Source: DATJPD01 sp035506575
GTDB lineage: Bacteria > Pseudomonadota > Alphaproteobacteria > CACIAM-22H2
Direction: 5' to 3'
DNA length: 64,000 nucleotides
Assembly (NCBI GenBank): GCA_035506575.1
Contig: DATJPD010000083.1
Coordinates: 13,941 to 77,940, forward strand
The position numbers and the translations under genes were made by a program. Shown here one piece after another: positions 26,640 to 34,341 of the stretch (positions within the stretch are counted from its first letter, which is position 1; every line of letters begins with the position of its first letter). The notes below the pieces were generated by a model. The model was not told the origin of the DNA. It saw nothing but the letters and a program-made list of their open reading frames with translations, and did no database searches.

Positions 26640-27746
26640 TCAGCGCCAGCGGTGCGTCGCCATCGCGGCGCGCACCCGCCGCTCTGCCAGCGCCACGGCC
26701 GCGGCGCGCGGCAGGGCGCCGGTGCGCTTCACCTCGTCCAGGACCGCGTGCGTGTTCGCGGCGATCTTCTCCACGATCGTGGCCAGTGCCGCCGATTCAG
26801 TGCCGCCGTGATACTCGACCGCGGCGCAGATCACCCCGCCCGCATTGGCGATGAAGTCCGGCAGGACCAGGATGCCGCGCTTGTGCAGCTGCGCCTCCGC
26901 CTCGGGCGTGAAGGGGATATTCGCTCCTTGTGCAACAAGACGGGTGCGCAGGCGGGCGACGTTGTCGGCGCGGATCACGTCGGGACGTGCGGCGGGGATC
27001 CAGATGTCGCACTCGGCGTCGATGATTGCGTCGCGGTCGAGCTTCTTGCCGCGCGGATGGTCGTATAGCTTGCGCCCCTCGGCCTTCAGGCGGATCAGCG
27101 CCGCGATATCGAGGCCGTCCGCATCCGCCAGAGTGCCTGTCGTGTCGCTGGCCGCCACGAGGATGGCGCCGCGCTCGGCGAGGAAGCGCGCGGCGTGCTT
27201 GCCCACCGCGCCGAAGCCTTGCACCGCGACGCGGGCTCCCTTGAGCGTGATTTCGGCCGCGTCCTTGGCCGCGTCGATGGCGGCCGCGAGGCCGAGGCCG
27301 GTGGCGCCGATCTCATCCAGCGGGATGCCCCCGATCTCGCGCGGCAGCCCGACCGCCCGGCCGATCTCGTCCTTGACCCATCCCATGCACAGCTCGTCGG
27401 TGCCCATGTCGGGGCCGACGATGTAGTCCGTCACGTCGGCGATGACGCCGGCGAATGCGCGGATGAGCCTCTCCTTGTCCGCGGTCTGCATGCGCGGATC
27501 GCCGAAGATGACCGACTTGCCGCCGCCATGCGCGAGGCCCGCGGCCGCGTTCTTGAAGGTCATGGCGCGGGCGAGGCGGAACGCTTCCTCGGCGCTGACG
27601 TCGGGCGCCATGCGGCAGCCGCCGATCGCCGGGCCGCACGCCACGTTGTCGACCGCGACCACGGCCTTGAGACCCACGGCCGGCCGGTGGATGTGGACGA
27701 TCTTGAGCGGGCCTAGCTCATCGGCGAAACGGAACGGGTCGGGCAT
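26640..27746 (-). CDS. Glu/Leu/Phe/Val dehydrogenase (leucine dehydrogenase-like)
   Basis: 368 residues. Catalytic-lysine regions GGCRMAPDV and FKNAAAGLAHGGGKSVI (Lys77) and the nucleotide site VAVQGFGAVGKHAARFL. The 368-residue size and the AAGLAHGGGK context fit leucine/phenylalanine dehydrogenases better than glutamate dehydrogenase. Reversible NAD-dependent deamination of an amino acid to its 2-oxoacid, which the upstream-encoded E1/E2 complex could then decarboxylate. Substrate specificity not proven. Confidence 0.88.
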   Translation of the reverse strand: MPDPFRFADELGPLKIVHIHRPAVGLKAVVAVDNVACGPAIGGCRMAPDVSAEEAFRLARAMTFKNAAAGLAHGGGKSVIFGDPRMQTADKERLIRAFAGVIADVTDYIVGPDMGTDELCMGWVKDEIGRAVGLPREIGGIPLDEIGATGLGLAAAIDAAKDAAEITLKGARVAVQGFGAVGKHAARFLAERGAILVAASDTTGTLADADGLDIAALIRLKAEGRKLYDHPRGKKLDRDAIIDAECDIWIPAARPDVIRADNVARLRTRLVAQGANIPFTPEAEAQLHKRGILVLPDFIANAGGVICAAVEYHGGTESAALATIVEKIAANTHAVLDEVKRTGALPRAAAVALAERRVRAAMATHRWR

Positions 27747-27771
27747 GGCATGTCTCCTGGAAAAGATGCGG

Positions 27772-28872
27772 TCAGGCCGGCGTTTCGAGATCGTCGATGG
27801 CGGCGCGCAGGAAGCGTCCGGCCTCGCCGCCGCTGACCGCGCGGTGATCGAAGGTCAGCGACAGCGGCAGGATGCGGCGCACGACGGCCTGGCCGTTCAC
27901 GGGCCGGAGCTCGGGCCGTGCCCGGCCGGCGCCGAGGATCGCGACCTGGGGCGGCACGATGGCGAGCGCCGCGTAGCGCCCGGCCAGCATGCCGAAATTC
28001 GACAGCGTGATCGTCTGGCCCTTGAGGTCGGCCAGCGGCACTTTGCGCGCCCGCACGTCGGCCTTCAGCGCGTCGAGACCGCGCCTGAGATCGGCCGCCG
28101 GCCGGCTGCCGACGTCGCGCAAGACCGGGACGATCAGCCCGTCGTCGGTGTCGACCGCGAGACCGAGATCGACCGCCCGGTGAACGCGGCGCGTCATCGT
28201 CCTGCCATCGAACCAGGCGTTGAGGTCGGGGGCGGCCGCGCTGCCGGCCACGAGCGCCCGAATGAGGCGGATCGTGACGTCTTCGTCCGCGCGCCAGCCG
28301 GTGATATCCGCGTCATCCAGCACGGTGGCGGGCACGACCTCGCTGCGGCTCCGTGCCATGTTGAGCGCCATGGCGCGGCGTACGCCACGCAAGACCTCGC
28401 CGGCGCCTGCAGGCGTGGCTTCCGCAGCGACCTCGAGGTCGGCGAGCGTGATGGTGCCGCCGGGGCCGCTCGGTGCGATGCGCGCGAGGTCGACGCCGAG
28501 TGCTTTGGCGCGCGCCCTGACCGCCGGTGCGGCTTTGGTCCCAGGATGCGGTGCGACCGGTACTGCAGCGGCCCGCGGCTGCGGCGCCGTGGCGCCCGCC
28601 GCCAGTTCGCCGACGACCGCCCCCGTGTCGGGATGAGGCCCTTCTTCGTATTCGACGAGCGGGGCGCCGGTCTTGATCCGGTCTCCCGGCCGCGCGCACA
28701 GGCGCGCAATGCGTCCGGCCTGCGGCGATGGAACCTCCACCACCGCCTTGTCGGTTTCCACCGACACCAAGGGCTGGTCGGCGACCACGTGATCGCCCGC
28801 GGCGACATGCCACGCAATGATCTCCGCATCGTGGAGCCCTTCGCCGAGATCGGGCAGAGCGAAGATCGTCAT
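27772..28872 (-). CDS. 2-oxoacid dehydrogenase E2 (dihydrolipoyl acyltransferase)
   Basis: 366 residues from ATG 28872. Lipoyl domain with lipoyl-Lys42 (VETDKAVVEV), Pro/Ala linker, peripheral-subunit-binding domain (RAKALGVDLARIAPSGPGG) and catalytic domain. The active-site motif reads DHRAVSG: His343 is present but the usual Asp four residues later is Ser347. Other E2 proteins with DHRAVTG are known to me, so it may be a functional variant. Part of E1a-E1b-E2; no E3 gene in the window. Confidence 0.9.
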   Translation of the reverse strand: MTIFALPDLGEGLHDAEIIAWHVAAGDHVVADQPLVSVETDKAVVEVPSPQAGRIARLCARPGDRIKTGAPLVEYEEGPHPDTGAVVGELAAGATAPQPRAAAVPVAPHPGTKAAPAVRARAKALGVDLARIAPSGPGGTITLADLEVAAEATPAGAGEVLRGVRRAMALNMARSRSEVVPATVLDDADITGWRADEDVTIRLIRALVAGSAAAPDLNAWFDGRTMTRRVHRAVDLGLAVDTDDGLIVPVLRDVGSRPAADLRRGLDALKADVRARKVPLADLKGQTITLSNFGMLAGRYAALAIVPPQVAILGAGRARPELRPVNGQAVVRRILPLSLTFDHRAVSGGEAGRFLRAAIDDLETPA

Positions 28873-28885
28873 TGGTAAGCCCCTG

Positions 28886-29866
28886 TCATTGATAGGCAAG
28901 GGCCCGCCGCGCCGCGGCCAGGATCCGGGCCTCACCCGGCATGTCATGGTGCTCGAGCCGCGGCAGGGGCATCACGATGTCGTAGCCGGTCACGCGTTCG
29001 ATCGGTGCCAGCAGCGAGGTCAGCGCCCGCTCGGCAAGCCGGGCCGCGACCTCGGCGCCGAAGCCGCCGGTCAGTGGCGCTTCGTGGACGATGACGCAGC
29101 GGCCGGTCTTGGTAACCGAGGCGAGAAGCGTGTCCGCGTCGAGCGGCTTGAGCGTCGCAAGGTCGATGACCTCGGAGTCGACTCCTTCGGCTGCGAGGGT
29201 GTCCGCGGCCGCGAGCGTCTCCGTGACCATGGCGCCCCAGGTGACGAGCGTGAGATCGGTGCCGTCCCGCAGCACGAACGCGCGATCGAGCGGCAGCGCC
29301 TGACCGTCGTCGGCCACGTCTTCCTTGACCGCGCGATAGAGCCGCGTGGGCTCCAAGAACACGACCGGATCGGGATCGCGGATGGCGGCCAGCAGCAGCC
29401 CGTAGGCGCGCGCCGGCGAGGAGGGGATGACCACGCGCAGGCCCGGAACATGCGCGAACATCGCCTCGGGGCTTTCCGAGTGGTGCTCGGGCGCATGAAT
29501 TCCGCCGCCGCAGGGCGAGCGCAGCACCATCGGGCAGGTCAGCCGGCCGCGCGTCCGGGTACGCAGCCGCGAGGCATGGTTCACCATCTGGTCGATGGCC
29601 GGATAGATGAATCCGGTGAACTGGATCTCGGCGACCGGGCGGAACCCTTGCGCGGCGAGGCCGACCGACAGGCCGGCGATGGCCGCCTCTGCGAGCGGGG
29701 TGTCGAGGACGCGCGCTTCACCGAACCGGGCGAGCAGGCCGTCGGTGGCGCGGAAGACGCCGCCGTCCTTGCCGACGTCCTCGCCGAGCACAACAACCGA
29801 GCGGTCCGCTTCCATGGCGCGCGCGAGCGCGAGATTGACCGCCTGGACGAGCGTGATCTCGGTCAT
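28886..29866 (-). CDS. 2-oxoacid dehydrogenase E1 beta subunit
   Basis: 326 residues with VVVLGEDVGKDGGVFRAT, EIQFTGFIYPAIDQMVNHA, MVLRSPCGGGIHAPEHHSES and HEAPLTGGFGAEVAARL, diagnostic of thiamine-dependent E1 beta (PDH/BCKDH type). Starts one base after E1 alpha and is followed by E2. With the adjacent leucine dehydrogenase-like gene a branched-chain 2-oxoacid substrate is plausible; pyruvate is the alternative. Confidence 0.93.
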   Translation of the reverse strand: MTEITLVQAVNLALARAMEADRSVVVLGEDVGKDGGVFRATDGLLARFGEARVLDTPLAEAAIAGLSVGLAAQGFRPVAEIQFTGFIYPAIDQMVNHASRLRTRTRGRLTCPMVLRSPCGGGIHAPEHHSESPEAMFAHVPGLRVVIPSSPARAYGLLLAAIRDPDPVVFLEPTRLYRAVKEDVADDGQALPLDRAFVLRDGTDLTLVTWGAMVTETLAAADTLAAEGVDSEVIDLATLKPLDADTLLASVTKTGRCVIVHEAPLTGGFGAEVAARLAERALTSLLAPIERVTGYDIVMPLPRLEHHDMPGEARILAAARRALAYQ

Positions 29867-29867
29867 G

Positions 29868-30872
29868 TCAGGTGCTCTCGCCGAGGGCCGCTGCGCGCTG
29901 CATCGCGAGATCCTTCGGCAGCGCGGCGTAGGTAAAGTCGAAGATCGTTGACGATGCTTGGGGCGGTGTCGCGAGATACTCGCTCACGGCGCTGTCGATC
30001 ATGGCGCCCAGCTCCGCGAGGAGGCGCTCTTCGTCCTCGCGGTGCCACGCGCCGATCTCCACCAGATGGCTGCGCAGCCGCGCGACCGGCTCGTCGGCCC
30101 AATGCGGGCTGACCGTGGCGTCGTCGCGATAGCGGCTCGCGTCATCGGCGGTCGTATGGTCGCCCAGCCGGTAGGTGAGCGCCTCGATCCAGCCCGGTCC
30201 GCCGCCGGCGCGCGCCTTGGTCAGTGCGCGGGCCACCACGTCGCGGACCGCGATCACGTCGTTGCCGTCGATCTGCTCGCCGGGAATGCCGGCGGCGATT
30301 GATTTCTGCGCCAGCGTATGCGCGGCGGTCTGGCGCTCGACCGGCACGGAGATCGCCCAGCGGTTGTTGTTGATCACGAATACGACGGGCAGCTTCCAGA
30401 CGCCGGCGATGTTGAGCGCTTCGGCCACGTCGCCCTTCGACGTGGCGCCGTCGCCGAACACGCAGACGGCAGCGCGCGGCTCACCGCGCAGCTTGAACGC
30501 CAGGGCGACACCCGCCGCATGTGGGGCGTGGCTGCCGACCGGCACGCTGTTCGGAAAGTCCTGCGCAGCGGCGGCGAACGAATTCCCGCGCTCGTCGCCA
30601 CCCCAGTAGAGCAGCAGCTCGAGCGGCGTGGCGCCGCGCCAGAGCTGCGCACCGTGCTCGCGGAAGCTGGGCACCAGGACGTCATCCGCGCGCATGGCGC
30701 TCGCCAGCCCGACCGAAACGGCTTCCTGGCCCAGCGAGGAGGCGTAGGTGCCGAGCCGCCCCGTACGCTGCAGCGCGATTGCCTTGGCATCGAAGGTGCG
30801 GGTCAGCACCATCGCGCGATACAGGCGAATGAGCTCCGCCGGATCGGCTGCGAAGCGCGCGACGGTATTCAC
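29868..30872 (-). CDS. 2-oxoacid dehydrogenase E1 alpha subunit
   Basis: 334 residues from GTG 30872; no in-frame start codon occurs further upstream. Thiamine diphosphate motif GDGATSKGDVAEALN ... VVFVINNN, plus YASSLGQEAVSVGLA and the phosphorylation-loop-like YRLGDHTTADDASRYR. GSHAPHAAGVALAFK is typical of the BCKDH/PDH alpha group. First gene of the five-gene leftward operon; FNR-type box 13 with GAGTTT at -10 precedes it by a leader of about 85 bases. Confidence 0.93.
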   Translation of the reverse strand: MNTVARFAADPAELIRLYRAMVLTRTFDAKAIALQRTGRLGTYASSLGQEAVSVGLASAMRADDVLVPSFREHGAQLWRGATPLELLLYWGGDERGNSFAAAAQDFPNSVPVGSHAPHAAGVALAFKLRGEPRAAVCVFGDGATSKGDVAEALNIAGVWKLPVVFVINNNRWAISVPVERQTAAHTLAQKSIAAGIPGEQIDGNDVIAVRDVVARALTKARAGGGPGWIEALTYRLGDHTTADDASRYRDDATVSPHWADEPVARLRSHLVEIGAWHREDEERLLAELGAMIDSAVSEYLATPPQASSTIFDFTYAALPKDLAMQRAAALGEST

Positions 30873-30991
30873 CTGTTCGCCGCCGGTCTCCGGGAAGCGG
30901 CGATGCGCGAGGACGGGTGTGGTCAGGGTGGGCGTGGCAGCCTCCGGCGCGATAGTGAGCGGAAAACTCGCACGGCTTGCCGGTCAAGGCC

Positions 30992-31005
30992 TTGATTTCG
31001 ATCAA
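30992..31005. promoter_or_regulatory. FNR/FixK-type box 13, shared divergent
   Basis: TTGAT-ttcg-ATCAA. Rightward: GACACT (31028-31033) places the start of transcription on the GTG of the SAM synthetase (leaderless). Leftward: GAGTTT (30969-30964) serves the E1 alpha operon. Confidence 0.85.
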
Positions 31006-31039
31006 AGCGCCGTCCGGTCCGACCGCGGACACTGCCGGG

Positions 31040-32242
31040 GTGACACAGCCGCTGCACATCTCCGAATGCGCCGATCCGGCGGCCCAGCCGGTCGAGATCG
31101 TCGAACGCAAGGGCCTCGGCCATCCGGACACGATCTGCGATGCGCTCGCCGAGGAGCTATCGTGCGCGCTCTCCGCGCATTACCGCGAGCGCTTCGGCTT
31201 TGTCCTCCACCACAATGTCGACAAGGTGCTGCTGTGGGGCGGCGCCTCGCGGCCGGCGTTCGGCGGCGGCGAGGTCCTGGCACCAATCGAGATCTTCCTT
31301 GCCGGCCGCGCCACGCGAGAATTCAAGGGCGCCGTGGTCCCGATCGAAGAGATCGCCGTGGAGACCGCGCGCGCCTGGCTGCGCCAGCATCTCCGCCACC
31401 TCGACCCGGGCCGCCACGTCAAGATCCACAGCCTGATCCGGCCGGGCTCGGCCGATCTCGTCGATCTGTTCTTGCGCCAGCAGAAATCGGGCGTGTGGCT
31501 GGCCAACGACACGTCGATCGGCGTCGGCTATGCGCCGGCGACGGCGCTCGAGAGCCTGGTGCTCGCGGCCGAGCGCGAGCTGAACCTGCCGTTCATCAAG
31601 CGCCGGCATCCGGTCCTCGGCGAAGACGTGAAGGTGATGGGCGTGCGCCGCGACGAGGACGTGGAGCTCACGATCTCATGCGCCATGATCGACCGCTATA
31701 TTGGCCAGCTCGACGATTACGTCGCCGGGACGAATGAGGTGACGGCCATCGCGTCAGGTGTGGCGGAAGGCATCTCGTCCCGGCCGCCGACGATTGCGGT
31801 AAACGCGGCCGACGACCTTCTGCGCGGCTCGATCTATCTCACCGTGACCGGCACGTCTGCCGAGGCAGGCGATGACGGCGAAGCCGGCCGGGGCAACCGC
31901 GCCAACGGCCTGATCACGCCGCACCGGCCCATGACCATGGAATCGGTCGCCGGCAAGAACCCGATCACCCATGTGGGCAAGCTCTACAACGTCGCCGCGC
32001 GCCAGATCGCGGCGCAGGTCCTGCGTGAGGTTCCTGGCCTCACCGCGGTCGAATGCTACCTCGTCAGCCGCATCGGCCGGCCGGTGCGCGAGCCGCAGAT
32101 CGTCCAGCTGCGGTTGGCCGGCGAAGCCGCGCGCTCCGGCGATGCGCTGCGTCCGGCCCTCGACCGGATCGTGAGCGAGGGGCTCGCTGCCCTCGACGGG
32201 CTGTGGCGGCAACTGCTCGCGCGCGAGATCACGCTCTACTGA
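31040..32242 (+). CDS. Archaeal-type methionine adenosyltransferase
   Basis: 400 residues from GTG 31040. Motifs are those of the archaeal MAT family, not of bacterial MetK: VERKGLGHPDTICDALAEEL, KIHSLIRPGSADLVDLF, ANDTSIGVGYAP, GTSAEAGDDGEAGRGNR and AGKNPITHVGKLYNVAA. Makes S-adenosylmethionine from methionine and ATP. Box centre to start is exactly 41.5 bp and no Shine-Dalgarno is present. A regular MetK is probably encoded elsewhere, so this may be an alternative enzyme used under low oxygen. Confidence 0.93.
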   Translation: MTQPLHISECADPAAQPVEIVERKGLGHPDTICDALAEELSCALSAHYRERFGFVLHHNVDKVLLWGGASRPAFGGGEVLAPIEIFLAGRATREFKGAVVPIEEIAVETARAWLRQHLRHLDPGRHVKIHSLIRPGSADLVDLFLRQQKSGVWLANDTSIGVGYAPATALESLVLAAERELNLPFIKRRHPVLGEDVKVMGVRRDEDVELTISCAMIDRYIGQLDDYVAGTNEVTAIASGVAEGISSRPPTIAVNAADDLLRGSIYLTVTGTSAEAGDDGEAGRGNRANGLITPHRPMTMESVAGKNPITHVGKLYNVAARQIAAQVLREVPGLTAVECYLVSRIGRPVREPQIVQLRLAGEAARSGDALRPALDRIVSEGLAALDGLWRQLLAREITLY

Positions 32243-32300
32243 AACCGGCGCACGAGGCTGGCGGCTTGATCCGCCGCGATGCCTGCCGCATCATGATCCT

Positions 32301-33044
32301 ATGGCTGTCAGCAGAACTTCCTGGGTCGGCATGGGTGCTGCGCTGCTCCTCGCCGGCGTCCTCGCCGCGGCCGCAGAGGGCCAGCAGGTGATCGGCAGCT
32401 GCCGTCTCGAGGCCAACGTCGCGTGCACCAACCAGGACCTGAGCGGTGCGCGTCTGCCCGGCGTCAATCTCGAGGGCGCCGATCTGCGCGGGACGAGCTT
32501 CGCCAAGGCTATTTTGCAGGGTGCGAATTTCCTCCATGCGGACCTGCGCACGGCGGATCTCAGCGAGACGGACCTCAGCGGCGCCAACCTGTCGCAGGCC
32601 AACCTCAACACAGCAAAGTTTCAGGGCGCCAACGTGTCGCGCGCCGATCTCCGGCACGCCAATCTGAGCGGCGCCAGCCTCAGCGATGCGAAATTGTCGC
32701 GCGCCGACATGACCGGTGCGATCGCCGCCGGTGCGGTGTTGAAGCGGGCGACCATGGAGCAGACGATCCTGGTCTCGGCCAAGCTCAGCGGCGCCGACCT
32801 TACTAACGTCAATCTTGCGGCCGCCGACATGCGGCAGGCCGATTTGTCGCGCGTGGATTTCGAGGGGGCGCACCTGCGGCGGGCGAACCTGACCGGCGCT
32901 TCCCTGGCCGGCGCCAATCTCGCGGGCGCCGATCTGACCGGCGCCGTCGTCACGGGCGTCGATCTTCAGGGGGCCAAGCTGAACCGGGCGATCTGGATCG
33001 ACGGCCGCCGATGCGGATCCGGCTCGATCGGCGCGTGCAAGTAG
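32301..33044 (+). CDS. Exported pentapeptide-repeat protein
   Basis: 247 residues. Signal peptide (GAALLLAGVLAAAAEGQQ), a Cys-containing short start (SCRLEANVACTNQDLSG) and then about 35 tandem pentapeptides of A(D/N)LxX type from residue 40 to 230 (NLEGADLRG, DLSGANLSQANL), forming a right-handed quadrilateral beta-helix. The C-terminus has two cysteines (RRCGSGSIGACK). Periplasmic or surface location expected. 58 bases after the SAM synthetase, probably in the same transcript. Ligand unknown. Confidence 0.9.
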   Translation: MAVSRTSWVGMGAALLLAGVLAAAAEGQQVIGSCRLEANVACTNQDLSGARLPGVNLEGADLRGTSFAKAILQGANFLHADLRTADLSETDLSGANLSQANLNTAKFQGANVSRADLRHANLSGASLSDAKLSRADMTGAIAAGAVLKRATMEQTILVSAKLSGADLTNVNLAAADMRQADLSRVDFEGAHLRRANLTGASLAGANLAGADLTGAVVTGVDLQGAKLNRAIWIDGRRCGSGSIGACK

Positions 33045-33061
33045 GCGCCGTAAGCACGGAT

Positions 33062-33075
33062 TTGATCGAAATCAA
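33062..33075. promoter_or_regulatory. FNR/FixK-type box 14
   Basis: TTGAT-cgaa-ATCAA, centre exactly 41.5 bp from ATG 33110. TAGGCT at 33098-33103 is a perfect TAnnnT at -12 to -7, so +1 is the A of the ATG. The cleanest leaderless case in the window. Confidence 0.88.
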
Positions 33076-33109
33076 GGTGCGGTTGGCCGGCCGGATTTAG
33101 GCTGCGCCC

Positions 33110-34315
33110 ATGCTAGATCAACTCGTTTCGACGCCGTCCACCACGGCGCGTACCGATGTGCCGCCCGCGGCAAAGCCGGGCGGATGGATCGGCCATCTCG
33201 GCCTGAAAAGCTACTGGGTCGCCGGAGGCCTCCCGGCCCTGGTACTCATCGCGGCCGGCGTTGCCTGGTGGGCCTCCCATGGCACGGTCCCGGTCCGCTT
33301 TACGACCGCCGCGGTCACGCAGGGCAATGTCACCCGGACAGTCTCCGGGACCGGCACGGTCAATCCCGAGCTCACCATCATCGTCGGCAGCTACGTGTCC
33401 GGCGTCATCCAGCGGCTCTACTGCGACTACAACACGCAAGTGAAGGCCGGTCAGGTCTGCGCCAAGATCGATCCGCGTCCTTTTCAGTCGGCTCTCGACC
33501 AGTATTCCGGTCAGCTCGCGCGTGACCAGGCGATCCTCGACAAGGATCGCGCGAACCTGACGCGCTATCAGAAGCTGGCCGCACAGGATTCGATCGCGCG
33601 CCAGCAGGCCGAGGACCAATTCTACCTCGTCGACCAGGACGAAGGGACGGTCAAGCTCGACGAAGGCCTGGTCGAGGGAGCCAAGCTCAACCTCGAGTAC
33701 ACCGACATCGTGTCGCCAGTGGACGGCACGGTCGTGTCGCGCAACGTGACCCAGGGGCAGACGGTCGCCGCGAGCTTCCAGACGCCGACCTTGTTCCTGA
33801 TCGCCACCGACCTCCAGAAGATGCAGGTCGACACCAACACGAGCGAGAGCGACATCGGCGGGGTCAAGGAAGGGGACAAGGCGACGTTTACGGTCGATGC
33901 CTATCCCAAGCGGATCTTCGAGGGCACGGTCACCCAGGTCCGGCAGTCACCGCAGACCGTCCAGAACGTCGTCACGTTTGACGCGGTCGTGAGCGTCGCC
34001 AACACCGATTTGGCGCTCATGCCCGGCATGACCGCGTCCACCCGCATCATCGTCGATCAAAGAGCCAACGTTGTCCGGGTGCCGAACCAGGCGCTCCGCT
34101 ACGCACCCGGAGGCATGGCGCCTGTTCCTGCCGGCGAGGCCCGGGTCTGGGTGTTGCGAGACGGCGGCCCGGTGGCCGTTCCGGTCGCGACCGGCGTCGA
34201 TGACGAGAGCTTCACGGAGATCGTCAAAGGCGACCTCCGCCCGGGCGAGCAGGTGATCGTTGGCGAAGACCACGGTGCTGCCGGTCGATCGGGACTGCCG
34301 CAACCGCGGCTCTGA
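33110..34315 (+). CDS. macA: Periplasmic adaptor (MacA/HlyD family)
   Basis: 401 residues. One N-terminal transmembrane helix (about 38-58), a lipoyl-like half motif GSYVSGVIQRLYCDYNTQVKAGQVCAKID, a coiled-coil hairpin (LDQYSGQLARDQAILDKDRANL), DIVSPVDGTVVSRNVTQGQTV, and a membrane-proximal beta domain. Links a MacB-type ABC transporter to an outer-membrane channel (not encoded here). No Shine-Dalgarno; predicted leaderless start. Followed by the macB gene. Confidence 0.92.
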   Translation: MLDQLVSTPSTTARTDVPPAAKPGGWIGHLGLKSYWVAGGLPALVLIAAGVAWWASHGTVPVRFTTAAVTQGNVTRTVSGTGTVNPELTIIVGSYVSGVIQRLYCDYNTQVKAGQVCAKIDPRPFQSALDQYSGQLARDQAILDKDRANLTRYQKLAAQDSIARQQAEDQFYLVDQDEGTVKLDEGLVEGAKLNLEYTDIVSPVDGTVVSRNVTQGQTVAASFQTPTLFLIATDLQKMQVDTNTSESDIGGVKEGDKATFTVDAYPKRIFEGTVTQVRQSPQTVQNVVTFDAVVSVANTDLALMPGMTASTRIIVDQRANVVRVPNQALRYAPGGMAPVPAGEARVWVLRDGGPVAVPVATGVDDESFTEIVKGDLRPGEQVIVGEDHGAAGRSGLPQPRL

Positions 34316-34341
34316 GCCGGTACCGCCAAAGGATCGTTCGC

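Noticed and set aside
32265..32279. TTGATCCGCCGCGAT upstream of the pentapeptide-repeat gene
   Set aside because: Only one half-site matches the FNR-type box and the distance to the start (about 30 bp) is wrong.
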